Assembly: GCF_014770435.1 (NCBI RefSeq)
Contig: NZ_CP061739.1
Coordinates: 2,852,001-2,916,000, forward strand
Length of the DNA: 64,000 nucleotides
From: Psychrobacter sp. 28M-43
GTDB lineage: Bacteria > Pseudomonadota > Gammaproteobacteria > Pseudomonadales > Moraxellaceae
Direction: 5' to 3'
The notes beneath the pieces were generated by a model. It was given only the letters and a program-made list of their open reading frames with translations, was not told the origin of the DNA and made no database searches. Both the position numbers and the translations under genes were made by a program. The stretch's first letter is position 1. Each line of letters starts with the position of its first letter. Shown in pieces: positions 12,545 through 20,943 of the stretch.

Positions 12545-13294
12545 ATGAACATATTGATTACAGGAGCAAGCGCAGGTTTTGGTAAAGCGTTGGCAGAGCG
12601 TTTGGTTGCTAACGGCCATCGTGTGATTGGTTGTGCCAGACGCCTTGATAAACTGAATGCTTTGGCAGAGACTTTAGGTGAGGCTTTTTTACCCGTGGTT
12701 ATGGATGTGAGTGATACAGCTGCTATCCCGCAAATCATTGCTGACTTGCCTGATGATTTTAAACAAATCGATGTTTTGGTCAATAATGCAGGATTGGCAC
12801 TAGGTACAGAGCCTGCTCACAAGGCCAGTCTAGATGACTGGATGCGTATGACTGATACCAATATCAAAGGCTTGATGGCGCTGACCCATGCGGTCTTGCC
12901 AGCGATGGTAGCTCGCGATAGCGGTTATATTATCAATGTCGGTTCGATTGCTGGTAACTGGCCTTACTTTGGTGGCAACGTTTACGGCGCAACTAAAGCG
13001 TTTGTAAAACAGTTCAGCTTAAACTTGCGAGCGGATCTGATTGGTGCCCAAGTGCGTGTGACCAATCTTGAACCTGGTAATGTGGCTGGTACTGAGTTTT
13101 CAAACGTGCGCTATCACGGTGACAATGACAAAGCGGCAAAGGTTTATGACGGCTTTAAAACCATGACAGGTGAAGATATCGGCGATATTTTGTTATGGCT
13201 AATTGAGTCACCTGCTCATATCAACGTTAACCGTCTAGAAGTAATGCCAGTCGCCCAGACCTATAATGGACTGACGATTGCCAAGCAAGATTAA
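12545..13294 (+). CDS. ydfG: NADP-dependent 3-hydroxy acid dehydrogenase (SDR family)
   Basis: This 249-residue classical short-chain dehydrogenase has the nucleotide-binding TGASAGFG at residues 6-13, NNAG at 80-83, and the catalytic Ser134, Tyr147 and Lys151 (YGATK). It lacks the usual long tail of steroid-type SDRs and matches YdfG in length and in the C-terminal LEVMPVAQTYNGL. YdfG oxidises L-allo-threonine, serine and malonic semialdehyde-type 3-hydroxy acids; the substrate here is inferred from that similarity. A clear AAGGA ribosome site precedes the ATG. Its terminator lies inside the 3' end of the convergent gene. Confidence 0.88.
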   Translation: MNILITGASAGFGKALAERLVANGHRVIGCARRLDKLNALAETLGEAFLPVVMDVSDTAAIPQIIADLPDDFKQIDVLVNNAGLALGTEPAHKASLDDWMRMTDTNIKGLMALTHAVLPAMVARDSGYIINVGSIAGNWPYFGGNVYGATKAFVKQFSLNLRADLIGAQVRVTNLEPGNVAGTEFSNVRYHGDNDKAAKVYDGFKTMTGEDIGDILLWLIESPAHINVNRLEVMPVAQTYNGLTIAKQD

Positions 13295-13363
13295 TATTAA
13301 CTGTTCGGCTAGTTATAGTATTAACGTTGATTATCAATATATCACTTATCAATACCGAACCTG

Positions 13364-14020
13364 TTAGCGTAATTCATAAGATCGAAGCAATATAGAGTCA
13401 TCTATATTGCTTTTTTTTATGTCTTCAATAGCTTGCTCATTGACCAAACACAAATCCTGAAAGTCCATAATCAATACTTCGTTACGGAGACGTTCGCTAG
13501 TACGTTTATTGTGACGTATCGCAAATCCTAACACTTGCTTACCAGTGATGGTTATCTGATTAATAATTAACCTTGAATTATTTATGTTCAGCTTCTGAGC
13601 ACTTATGATTGCCGTTGCTGGATTCACCGTAGTGGTTAACGTCTTAGTCTGTCGTACACTTTTGGGCATATCTCCTGCAAAAAACAATACCTGACCTAAT
13701 GGTAAATACTGCGCATGCCGTACTAATTTTTGAAGGAACAATGCAGGCATATCTGTGTTAAAACTGTCTTCTGTCTGCTGATAAAATGCGGTAAAGTTAC
13801 GATGCAAATAACGCCCAAACACCGTAGTATTAATCCATTCTTGATATACATCGTCTGCCAATAACTGCTTGGTAAAAGCACTGGCATCAATTGTGACATC
13901 CTTACTCAAAGTAGCAGACAACATCGACAGTAAAAGCGCTTGCGGACTGGTAAATGTCTGCTGCTGCCATACTTGTGGATATAGGCTACTATCGAGTAAT
14001 GGCAAGGTTAATCTACTCAT
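13364..14020 (-). CDS. Hypothetical protein, possible ADP-ribosyltransferase fold
   Basis: I do not recognise this 218-residue protein by name. Residues 104-193 follow the order of ADP-ribosyltransferase toxins and effectors: LPLGQVLFFAGD (where a catalytic Arg-Gly usually sits), KTLTTTVNPATAI (like the ST-S motif before the donor loop), then KQVLGFAI and RNEVLIMDFQDLCLV, where Glu181 would be the catalytic glutamate. The usual arginine is not obvious and E-x-E is reduced to E-x-L, so it may be degenerate. It has no signal peptide. It stands alone on the minus strand between two plus-strand genes. Its last 11 or so codons also encode the terminator of ydfG. Confidence 0.6.
   Translation of the reverse strand: MSRLTLPLLDSSLYPQVWQQQTFTSPQALLLSMLSATLSKDVTIDASAFTKQLLADDVYQEWINTTVFGRYLHRNFTAFYQQTEDSFNTDMPALFLQKLVRHAQYLPLGQVLFFAGDMPKSVRQTKTLTTTVNPATAIISAQKLNINNSRLIINQITITGKQVLGFAIRHNKRTSERLRNEVLIMDFQDLCLVNEQAIEDIKKSNIDDSILLRSYELR
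13387..13418 (+). terminator. ydfG terminator inside the opposite gene
   Basis: GCAATATAGA pairs perfectly with TCTATATTGC (10 bp, 4-nt loop) and is followed by eight T. The whole element lies within the last codons of the minus-strand gene that ends at 13364. Confidence 0.85.
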
Positions 14021-14243
14021 GCACTTGTATCCTCAACGATAGTTTTCAGGCGCTACATAACACTGGTATCGTCACACTAACGGCTTTTACCCTTAGCCAA
14101 ATTCTATGCTATGGTCAGGCGACAGCTTTAATATAGCAGTCTTTTATTCGCGGTATAACTATTTTGTAGCGGTGTACTCTACCGTCATACTTTTTTAGCT
14201 AAATTGACCGAGACAGCTTGAAAAATTAAAGAGATATCATTCT

Positions 14244-15212
14244 ATGAAAAAAGACCTCATACCCTTTCCTACTCCCTACCAGCTAAAGACTATTACTGTC
14301 CAAACAGCTGATGGAACGCTGCTGCCCGTCTCTGTCATTGGCAAAGGTAAACCTGTCCTATTAATGCACGCCTTTGGTATGGATGCAAGGCAATTTTTGC
14401 CATTTATTTTACCGCTCATTCAGCACTACTGTTTTTACTTGCCTCATTTTAGAGGTTTTGGTTTGGCCAGTGACCTAACGTTGCCAACGTTTGATTTTAT
14501 TGAGCAATATGCACAGGATACCCAAGATGTGTTTGAGTACGTGAGTAAAGAAACTGGTGTTGAGGCTTTTCCTGTTGCCGCGATATCTATGGGGGCATTG
14601 GTCATGTGGGCGTATTTTCAGCGCTTTGGCACTCAGCGCGTGAGTCACTATCTGAATATTGACCAAGCACCGATTATCCATAATCAGCCAGACTGGCAAG
14701 GTGGCGGTGTATTTGGCACACGACAAACCGAATTGTTTGCGCAATTTACACAGCTAATTACCGACACTACTCCTTATCTACAAGCCGAGCAAATGGTTGA
14801 CTTCCGTCACCTGCCCTATCGATTAAAAGTAAATTTATTAGACATGGAGCGCTCTTTTTCTCTGCTCTCTGTCAGTAGCAAACCTTCGCAATTATTGGTA
14901 AAAGCCCTCAGTTATCGGGCACCGCACAAAATCTCATTAATGGAACACGCGACTTGGCAACATAAACTGCGTTGCCTATCTGCTTATGTTGCGCTGCCCT
15001 ACGATTATCGAGACGTTTTGCCCACTGTCAACATTCCGACTACCTTACTGATTGGTGCGCGCTCGCAGTTATATAATGCAGAATGGCAACAGCGTTTGAC
15101 TACTCTGCTGCCCAATGCACACAGTATTATGTTGCCAACATCAGGGCATGCTGTACCGATGGATGCACCAGTTAGTTTTTATAAAGTATTGAAAGAGTTT
15201 CTGAACGCTTAA
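14244..15212 (+). CDS. Alpha/beta hydrolase
   Basis: This 322-residue alpha/beta-hydrolase fold protein has an oxyanion-hole HAFG at residues 42-45, the nucleophile elbow AISMGA with Ser115, a probable acid in the IPTTLLIGARSQ region, and the catalytic His in PTSGHAVPMDAP near residue 303. It has no signal peptide and is probably cytosolic. The cap domain between about residues 130 and 250 is long. The family covers esterases, lactonases and peptidases, and the substrate cannot be assigned. It stands alone and ends at a strong bidirectional terminator. Confidence 0.85.
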   Translation: MKKDLIPFPTPYQLKTITVQTADGTLLPVSVIGKGKPVLLMHAFGMDARQFLPFILPLIQHYCFYLPHFRGFGLASDLTLPTFDFIEQYAQDTQDVFEYVSKETGVEAFPVAAISMGALVMWAYFQRFGTQRVSHYLNIDQAPIIHNQPDWQGGGVFGTRQTELFAQFTQLITDTTPYLQAEQMVDFRHLPYRLKVNLLDMERSFSLLSVSSKPSQLLVKALSYRAPHKISLMEHATWQHKLRCLSAYVALPYDYRDVLPTVNIPTTLLIGARSQLYNAEWQQRLTTLLPNAHSIMLPTSGHAVPMDAPVSFYKVLKEFLNA

Positions 15213-15236
15213 TTATGGGTTTTTAATAATGCACAA

Positions 15237-15267
15237 AAAAAACGACCTCAACGGGTCGTTTTTTTTT
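15237..15267. terminator. Bidirectional terminator between hydrolase and DUF1653 gene
   Basis: AACGACC pairs with GGGTCGTT around a short loop, with eight A before it and nine T after it. It serves both convergent genes. Confidence 0.88.
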
Positions 15268-15300
15268 GCGCTAAATTCAATCTAAATCATTGGCTAAGTA

Positions 15301-15528
15301 TTAATCATTTAATGGTTTAATCAATTCAAATCGCGGAATTTCCTTACCGTCAACCGTGACCGTCTCAGCGAACATCGCAAGCGGACGTACCCACACGCCA
15401 TACTCACCATATAAGCAACGATACACCACTAGCGATTCTTCAGTTTCTGAATGCTGCGCTGTATGCAATACTTGATACAAACTACCTTTATAGTGGCGAT
15501 AGATACCGTGGGAAATGGTTTTAGTCAT
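15301..15528 (-). CDS. DUF1653 domain protein
   Basis: This 75-residue protein is made of one DUF1653 domain (PF07866). It has the HGIYRHYKGSLYQVLHTAQH opening, where the family typically reads G-x-Y-x-H-x-K-G-x-Y, then YRCLYGEYGVWVRPLAMF and the end RFELI. The fold is small, beta-rich and cytosolic; the function is unknown in the family. An AGGAG ribosome site lies 7 bases before the ATG. It lies 100 bases beyond tyrS but is separated from it by a terminator. Confidence 0.9.
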   Translation of the reverse strand: MTKTISHGIYRHYKGSLYQVLHTAQHSETEESLVVYRCLYGEYGVWVRPLAMFAETVTVDGKEIPRFELIKPLND

Positions 15529-15572
15529 AGCAAACTCCTACTATTAAAAAATGGCTACTAAGTATCGCTTCA

Positions 15573-15602
15573 TAAAAAAGGTCGACAATTACTGCCGACC
15601 TC
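15573..15602 (-). terminator. tyrS terminator
   Basis: AGGTCG pairs with CGACCT on the minus strand, with GCAG..TTGT partly extending the loop, followed by six T. It lies 26 bases after the tyrS stop. Confidence 0.78.
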
Positions 15603-15627
15603 GCTCTTAATCATTTTTATAAATTAT

Positions 15628-16839
15628 CTAACCAACCGTCACTTTCGCATAAGCCTTTTTACCTGCTTGAATCACGACCGTCTGACCTGAGGTTAGACTA
15701 AAGCCACCATCCACGACTTCGCCATCTACTTTTACCGCGCCACGTTTTACCATGTCTTTGGCAGCTGAGTTGTTTTTAGCAAGCTTAGCTTGGTTCAGGA
15801 TTTGAGTGATAAATAACGCATCTTGCCCTTCTAGATCTAACATGATTTCTGGCAAGTCAACTGGTAGCTCGCCATCTGCTAAAACGTTACCAGCAGATTT
15901 GTGCGCATTAGCAGCGGCATCAGCATCATGGAAACGTTCGATTAACTCTTCGGCTAAGATACGTTTGATTTCTTGTGGGTTACGGCCCCCTTCCATGTCT
16001 GCCATCAAGCTTTCCACTTCTTCCATTGGCTTAAAGCTTAAAAATTCGAAGTAACGATGGATCAGTGTGTCCGGCATCGACAGAATTTTTTGATACATAG
16101 TGCCTGGTGCATCATAGATAGCGACATAGTTGCCCAGCGATTTGGACATTTTATTGACACCATCTAGCCCTTCTAAGATTGGCACAGTGATACAAACTTG
16201 TGGTTCTTGGCCATAGCGTCCTTGCAGCGTGCGACCCATTAGCAAGTTAAAGGTCTGATCGGTACCGCCAAGCTCAACGTCAGCTTTTAGGGCGATAGAA
16301 TCGTAGCCTTGTACTAAAGGATAAAGAAACTCATGGATTGAAATGGGCGTTTGTGATGCATAGCGTTTAGAGAAGTCATCACGCTCAAGCATACGCGAGA
16401 CGGTTTGCTGACTGGCAAGCTGAATCATGTCAGCAGCGCTCATGTCATTGAACCACTCAGAGTTAAAGACCACGCGAGTCTTTTCTTTGTCCAAGATTTT
16501 AAATACTTGCTCAGCATAAGTGGTTGCGTTGGCTTTGATTTGCTCATCGGTCAATGGTGGACGCGTGCTGTTTTTGCCAGAAGGGTCACCAATCTTGGCG
16601 GTATAATCACCGATTAGAAAATAAATCTCATGACCCAAATCTTGAAAATGCTTAAGCTTATTAATCAATACTGTGTGACCCAAATGCAGATCTGGTGCGG
16701 TAGGATCAAAGCCAGCCTTGATACGTAGTGGACGATTGAGCTTTAGCTTAGCCACTAAGTCATCTTCAGATAATATCTCTTGCGTACCGCGCTGAATAAG
16801 GGCCAGTTGTTCTTCTAGGGTGTAAGTTTGATTGGTCAT
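15628..16839 (-). CDS. tyrS: Tyrosyl-tRNA synthetase
   Basis: This 403-residue class I synthetase charges tRNA-Tyr. The HIGH motif is LHLGHTVL near residue 53 and the KMSKS motif is intact (NKMSKSLGN near 232). The C-terminal domain, from about residue 335, is an S4 RNA-binding domain ([14 protein letters not shown]). The intact KMSKS places it in the TyrZ-type branch rather than the E. coli TyrS branch, which reads KFGKT. It is divergent from anmK and has its own terminator. No T-box-like leader is seen. Confidence 0.96.
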   Translation of the reverse strand: MTNQTYTLEEQLALIQRGTQEILSEDDLVAKLKLNRPLRIKAGFDPTAPDLHLGHTVLINKLKHFQDLGHEIYFLIGDYTAKIGDPSGKNSTRPPLTDEQIKANATTYAEQVFKILDKEKTRVVFNSEWFNDMSAADMIQLASQQTVSRMLERDDFSKRYASQTPISIHEFLYPLVQGYDSIALKADVELGGTDQTFNLLMGRTLQGRYGQEPQVCITVPILEGLDGVNKMSKSLGNYVAIYDAPGTMYQKILSMPDTLIHRYFEFLSFKPMEEVESLMADMEGGRNPQEIKRILAEELIERFHDADAAANAHKSAGNVLADGELPVDLPEIMLDLEGQDALFITQILNQAKLAKNNSAAKDMVKRGAVKVDGEVVDGGFSLTSGQTVVIQAGKKAYAKVTVG

Positions 16840-16982
16840 GATGCTCTCTATATATCACTTTAATTGGGATTTTTATGAATGACGGTTACTGGCTCAACAC
16901 CTTAGGAAGTTTAGAACCTCAAAAGGTTGGAAAAAATGCTAGAATTTGACGGATATACTAGCGTTTTTTAAGGTAAATTGCC

Positions 16983-18341
16983 ATGACCAACCCCGCATCG
17001 ATTGCTGATACTGACCATAATGCTCTCGCAGACTTGCTTATGAATAATGGTTTGGATAACCCTTCAGACGATATTGATGATTTGACCTCTGATAATTCGA
17101 ACTATGCCACCCTGACCGATGCCCTTGAGCAAACAATATTTGAAAGCTTTGATGATGGCTTATATATCGGCATGATGTCTGGCACCAGTTTGGACGGTAT
17201 GGATGCGGTTCTTTGTCAATTTAATCCTGAGATGAGCAACGAAGACAATACCCAACCGCCGATGCGACTACTGGCGACCTATAGCCAAGATTTTCCGCTA
17301 CGTCTGCGTGAAGTACTATCGGCATTATGTCAGCCGAATGGCGTGAATCAACTCGTACCAGATGCCGATGAACCAAGCAGTGAGTTGGATTGGTTCGGCT
17401 GGGCAAGTCGCGCGTATGCTGAGTTCGCGAGTGAAGTGGTCAATACCCTATTGCAGCAAGTAAATATCGATGCTGAATCAGTGCTAGCGATTGGCTGTCA
17501 CGGACAAACCGTACGTCATCGCCCGCAAATGGGATTCACGTTACAACTGGTCGATGCCAATATCATCGCTGAGCGCACAGGTATCAGCGTGGTCAGTGAT
17601 TTCCGACGTCGTGACATGGCAGTTGGGGGTCAAGGTGCGCCTTTAGTACCTGCGTTTCATCAGGCACTATTTGCCAATCCTGATAGTACCCGTGTGCTAT
17701 TAAACTTAGGTGGTATTGCTAATATAACCGTCTTGCCCGCCAATGAAAAAGATCAAGTTGTTGGCTATGATACGGGTCCTGCTAACTTATTATTGGATGC
17801 GTGGACCTCATTGCATACAGATAACTCTTATGACGCAGGTGGCGCTTGGGCGCAGTCTGGAACACTCATTGAGCCATTATTACAGCAACTTTTGGCACAT
17901 CCGTTTTTTGCTCAGTCTCATCCAAAAAGCACCGGTCGTGAGGACTTTAACTTAACTTGGTTGCAAGATGAGCTACAGGCTTTTGAGCAAGCTAATGCTA
18001 ACATTAGTTATTCAGCAGCCGATGTACAAGCAACCTTAACTGAGCTAACGGCTATCAGTGCCAGTACGCAAATCAACATGTTTGTCAGTCATTCAAAAAA
18101 CAGCTCAGTTTATGTTTGTGGTGGCGGGGCATTGAATGACTATTTAATGACACGCCTGCAAGCACATCTACCCTATTGCACAGTAAAAACTACTGAACAT
18201 TTAGGGCTTGCGCCAACATGGGTAGAGGCCGTTGCTTTTGCATGGCTATCCAGACAAACATTGATGGGCGAAACTGGTAATTTACCAGCGGTAACTGGTG
18301 CCAATAAAGGCGTGGTGTTAGGGCAAGTTTGTTTTGCCTGA
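16983..18341 (+). CDS. anmK: Anhydro-N-acetylmuramic acid kinase
   Basis: AnmK phosphorylates and opens 1,6-anhydroMurNAc during recycling of peptidoglycan. The protein has 452 residues against about 370 for the family; the excess is an acidic N-terminal extension of about 57 residues before the ATP-binding GMMSGTSLDGMDAV. Other marks are GCHGQTVRHRP, VSDFRRRDMAVGGQGAPLVP, the LNLGGIANIT strand and the late YVCGGGALND. The extension may be real or the start may be later, but no strong internal start is obvious. It is divergent from tyrS and lies 96 bases before the ketosynthase gene. Confidence 0.94.
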   Translation: MTNPASIADTDHNALADLLMNNGLDNPSDDIDDLTSDNSNYATLTDALEQTIFESFDDGLYIGMMSGTSLDGMDAVLCQFNPEMSNEDNTQPPMRLLATYSQDFPLRLREVLSALCQPNGVNQLVPDADEPSSELDWFGWASRAYAEFASEVVNTLLQQVNIDAESVLAIGCHGQTVRHRPQMGFTLQLVDANIIAERTGISVVSDFRRRDMAVGGQGAPLVPAFHQALFANPDSTRVLLNLGGIANITVLPANEKDQVVGYDTGPANLLLDAWTSLHTDNSYDAGGAWAQSGTLIEPLLQQLLAHPFFAQSHPKSTGREDFNLTWLQDELQAFEQANANISYSAADVQATLTELTAISASTQINMFVSHSKNSSVYVCGGGALNDYLMTRLQAHLPYCTVKTTEHLGLAPTWVEAVAFAWLSRQTLMGETGNLPAVTGANKGVVLGQVCFA

Positions 18342-18356
18342 CCAGTTATATTTTAG

Positions 18357-18387
18357 TTTACATACGTGCACCTATGTGTTTTATAAT
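18357..18387 (+). promoter_or_regulatory. Putative promoter of the ketosynthase gene
   Basis: TTTACA (18357-18362) and TATAAT (18382-18387) are separated by 19 bases, a little longer than ideal. They lie 50 bases before the gene. Confidence 0.4.
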
Positions 18388-18437
18388 AACTTTAAAAACG
18401 CCATCCTCTTAGGACCCGTAAGTATAGGACATATCGC

Positions 18438-19829
18438 ATGAGCCAACACAGCACCTCACCTATCGACCAAGCCACCAATGATGACACAAATAATATGACC
18501 GCAGCACCTGTACATAAATCGCGTCAAAAACCCCCTCATTACGAGCGCTCTGATGACAAACGTGTGGTCGTGACAGGTATGGGTGCCATTACGCCGCTCG
18601 GTCTAGATGTTGATAGCTCATGGAGCAAGCTACTCAATGGTGACAGTGGTATCTCACCAATTACGCATTTTGATGCCACAGGCTACCGCGCGCAAATCGC
18701 AGGCGTCATCAAAGACTTTGATGCCAAGCAATATATGAGCGCCAAAGATGCACGCCGCTATGATGAGTTTATACACTACGGGATTGCGGCTTCTTCTATG
18801 GCACTACAACATGCTGGTCTTATCGATGAAGTCAGTGCTGATGATGCGCCAGTACAAGGTGTTGACCAAGATCGCTTTGGTATCATATTGGGCTCAGGTA
18901 TTGGTGGTATCCAAACAATCGAAAACAGTCGCGATACCCTACACGAAAAAGGTGCCGCCAAAGTTTCGCCTTTTATTATCCCAGGCTCTATCGTTAATAT
19001 GGCAGCAGGATTGGTCGCGATTAAACACAACTTAAAAGGGCCAAATCTTGCAACATCAACAGCTTGTACCACGGCGACTCACGCTATCGGTCTTGCTGCG
19101 CGTTTGATCGCCTACGGTGATGCCGATGTCATGTTAGCAGGCGGTAGTGAAAAAGGCTCTAGCCCACTTGGTATAGCTGGCTTTAGTGCTATGCATGCAC
19201 TCTCTACGCGCAATGACGAGCCAACCAAAGCCTCACGTCCGTTTGATAAAGGTCGTGACGGGTTTGTCCTTGGTGATGGTGCTGGTGTAGTGGTATTAGA
19301 AAGCCTTGCTCATGCCAAAGCGCGCGGTGCAACGATATTGGCAGAGCTAGTCGGTTTCGGTATGAGCGATGATGCCAGTCATATTACTGCACCACCAGAA
19401 GACGGTAGCGGTGCGGCAAGAGCGATGCAAAATGCACTAAACGACGCTGGTATCGAGTCATCAAGCGTCGGTTATGTCAACGCTCATGGTACGAGTACCC
19501 CTGCGGGTGACGTGGCTGAGTCTATTGCTATCGAAACTGTGTTCTCTCCTGTAAAAGATAGCATCCTAGTTAGCTCAACCAAATCGATGACGGGTCACTT
19601 ACTTGGTGCCGCTGGCGGAGTTGAAGCCATCTTTACAGTACTAGCGCTACAGCATCAGCATGTGCCGCCTACGATTAATCTAGATGATGTCGAGGACAAC
19701 TGTAACCTTGATTATGTGGCTAATCAATCGCGCAAAGTTGATAACTTGCAGTATGCAGTGTCTAACAGCTTTGGCTTTGGTGGTACCAATGGCTCATTGG
19801 TATTTGCTCGCTGGCCTGTCAATCAATGA
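18438..19829 (+). CDS. fabF: Beta-ketoacyl-ACP synthase II-type enzyme
   Basis: This 463-residue condensing enzyme of fatty acid elongation has all catalytic residues: Cys210 in TSTACTTATHA, the His in YVNAHGTSTPAGD and the His in SMTGHLLGAAGG, plus the C-terminal NSFGFGGTNGSL. The first 40 residues are a polar extension not found in typical FabF (about 413 residues). It stands alone, away from acpP or other fab genes. A second fabF in the canonical cluster is likely, so this may be a paralogue with its own role. It ends at a hairpin terminator. Confidence 0.85.
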   Translation: MSQHSTSPIDQATNDDTNNMTAAPVHKSRQKPPHYERSDDKRVVVTGMGAITPLGLDVDSSWSKLLNGDSGISPITHFDATGYRAQIAGVIKDFDAKQYMSAKDARRYDEFIHYGIAASSMALQHAGLIDEVSADDAPVQGVDQDRFGIILGSGIGGIQTIENSRDTLHEKGAAKVSPFIIPGSIVNMAAGLVAIKHNLKGPNLATSTACTTATHAIGLAARLIAYGDADVMLAGGSEKGSSPLGIAGFSAMHALSTRNDEPTKASRPFDKGRDGFVLGDGAGVVVLESLAHAKARGATILAELVGFGMSDDASHITAPPEDGSGAARAMQNALNDAGIESSSVGYVNAHGTSTPAGDVAESIAIETVFSPVKDSILVSSTKSMTGHLLGAAGGVEAIFTVLALQHQHVPPTINLDDVEDNCNLDYVANQSRKVDNLQYAVSNSFGFGGTNGSLVFARWPVNQ

Positions 19830-19912
19830 TAGCTATCCATCTACAGCGCAGCGCATGGTAATGAATGCGTTGTAACGTTGGTGTCAGATTTGCTACGTTT
19901 GTCCACTTGCAG

Positions 19913-19950
19913 CCCCTTATCGTACTTGCGTATGATAAGGGGTAATTTTT
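19913..19950 (+). terminator. Terminator after the ketosynthase gene
   Basis: CCCCTTATC pairs perfectly with GATAAGGGG (9 bp, 12-nt loop) and is followed by TAATTTTTGG. It lies immediately before the next gene's start, so it could also act as an attenuator for that gene. Confidence 0.75.
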
Positions 19951-19959
19951 GGAACCTTT

Positions 19960-20805
19960 ATGGAAGATACCATGTCAAGCTACTCATTTTCCCATCAGTT
20001 TTATCAACGCTGGACGTGTGCACCTGAGCCAGTACGCGCAGCGATTACCCAAGAACTAAAAGACATCACTACCCTGCTGCAATCTGACACCTCATTTGAA
20101 GACTTCACTTTTAATACTCATGATTTAGATGCGCATGTAGACGAGCTATATGACAACTACAATGCTGAGCAAGCCATTGCGAAAGCAATTACAGACAAAC
20201 AAGAGCAAGAAGACGCAGCAGCTGCAAAACAAAAGCTAGAAGCCGAACAAAAGCAAAAAGAAGCAGAAGAAGCCGCACGCAAGGCAGAAGCGACTCGAAA
20301 AGAACAAGAAAAAAATGAGCAGTCAGCGTTAGAGAAAAATAACGACAAAGAATTGGCTGCTATCGACGTAGCTAAAGTAAACACAGATAAAGTCGTGGCA
20401 GATAGCGCTGTTACTGACGATTTTGTTACTGATAATTCTAGTGCAAAGACAGAAAAAGATGCATCAGAAGTCGTAAATACTGAAGGCAATGCTAGCGATA
20501 ATAAAAGTGCTGATAACAAAACCATTAGCGAACAGGCACATACGCTTAGCGATAACCATATTAAAGATATTAATAATAAAGCCAGTGCAGCGATTAATTT
20601 GGTCTTAAAAGACGCTAAACTAGATGCAACACACCAACAGCTAATCCGTGAGCTGGAAACACAGGTTGATGACTATCTAAGTGAGCAAATGATGCTAATG
20701 TCTGAAAACCTAAAGTCTTGGCTACGGGCTGAGGTAACCCAACACTTTAGCGAGCAGAGTGATTCAACTACTAATAACGAAGCTGCTAAGAAAAGTATTC
20801 ACTAA
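19960..20805 (+). CDS. Charged coiled-coil hypothetical protein
   Basis: I do not recognise a family. The frame of 281 residues may begin at ATG 19960 or at ATG 19972 (MSSYSFSHQFYQRW). The first 70 residues look folded. Residues 70-115 are a highly charged Lys/Glu/Gln/Ala coiled coil (EAEQKQKEAEEAARKAEA). Residues 115-200 are acidic low complexity rich in Asp, Asn and Ser. The last 75 residues form amphipathic helices (LDATHQQLIRELETQVDDYL). It has no signal peptide or membrane span. The architecture suits a scaffold or polar tether, but no function can be named. Confidence 0.65.
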   Translation: MEDTMSSYSFSHQFYQRWTCAPEPVRAAITQELKDITTLLQSDTSFEDFTFNTHDLDAHVDELYDNYNAEQAIAKAITDKQEQEDAAAAKQKLEAEQKQKEAEEAARKAEATRKEQEKNEQSALEKNNDKELAAIDVAKVNTDKVVADSAVTDDFVTDNSSAKTEKDASEVVNTEGNASDNKSADNKTISEQAHTLSDNHIKDINNKASAAINLVLKDAKLDATHQQLIRELETQVDDYLSEQMMLMSENLKSWLRAEVTQHFSEQSDSTTNNEAAKKSIH

Positions 20806-20879
20806 CAGTGCGTATTTTTCAGTATTAAACCTACAGTTAGCAACAGTTGCTCAGTATTAAGTACTAAATAATGGACACT

Positions 20880-20913
20880 AAAAAGCCCCGTAAATTATTT
20901 ACGGGGCTTTTTA
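20880..20913. terminator. Bidirectional terminator
   Basis: AAAAAGCCCCGTAA pairs with TTACGGGGCTTTTT around a short loop. It sits between convergent genes ending at 20805 and 20944. Confidence 0.9.
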
Positions 20914-20943
20914 GTACTTTTAGTTAATGTTTTGAGCTTGGTA

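Noticed and set aside
20157..20525. A 122-residue Ser/Ala-rich minus-strand frame
   Set aside because: It is the antisense reading of the coiled-coil repeats of the gene at 19960.
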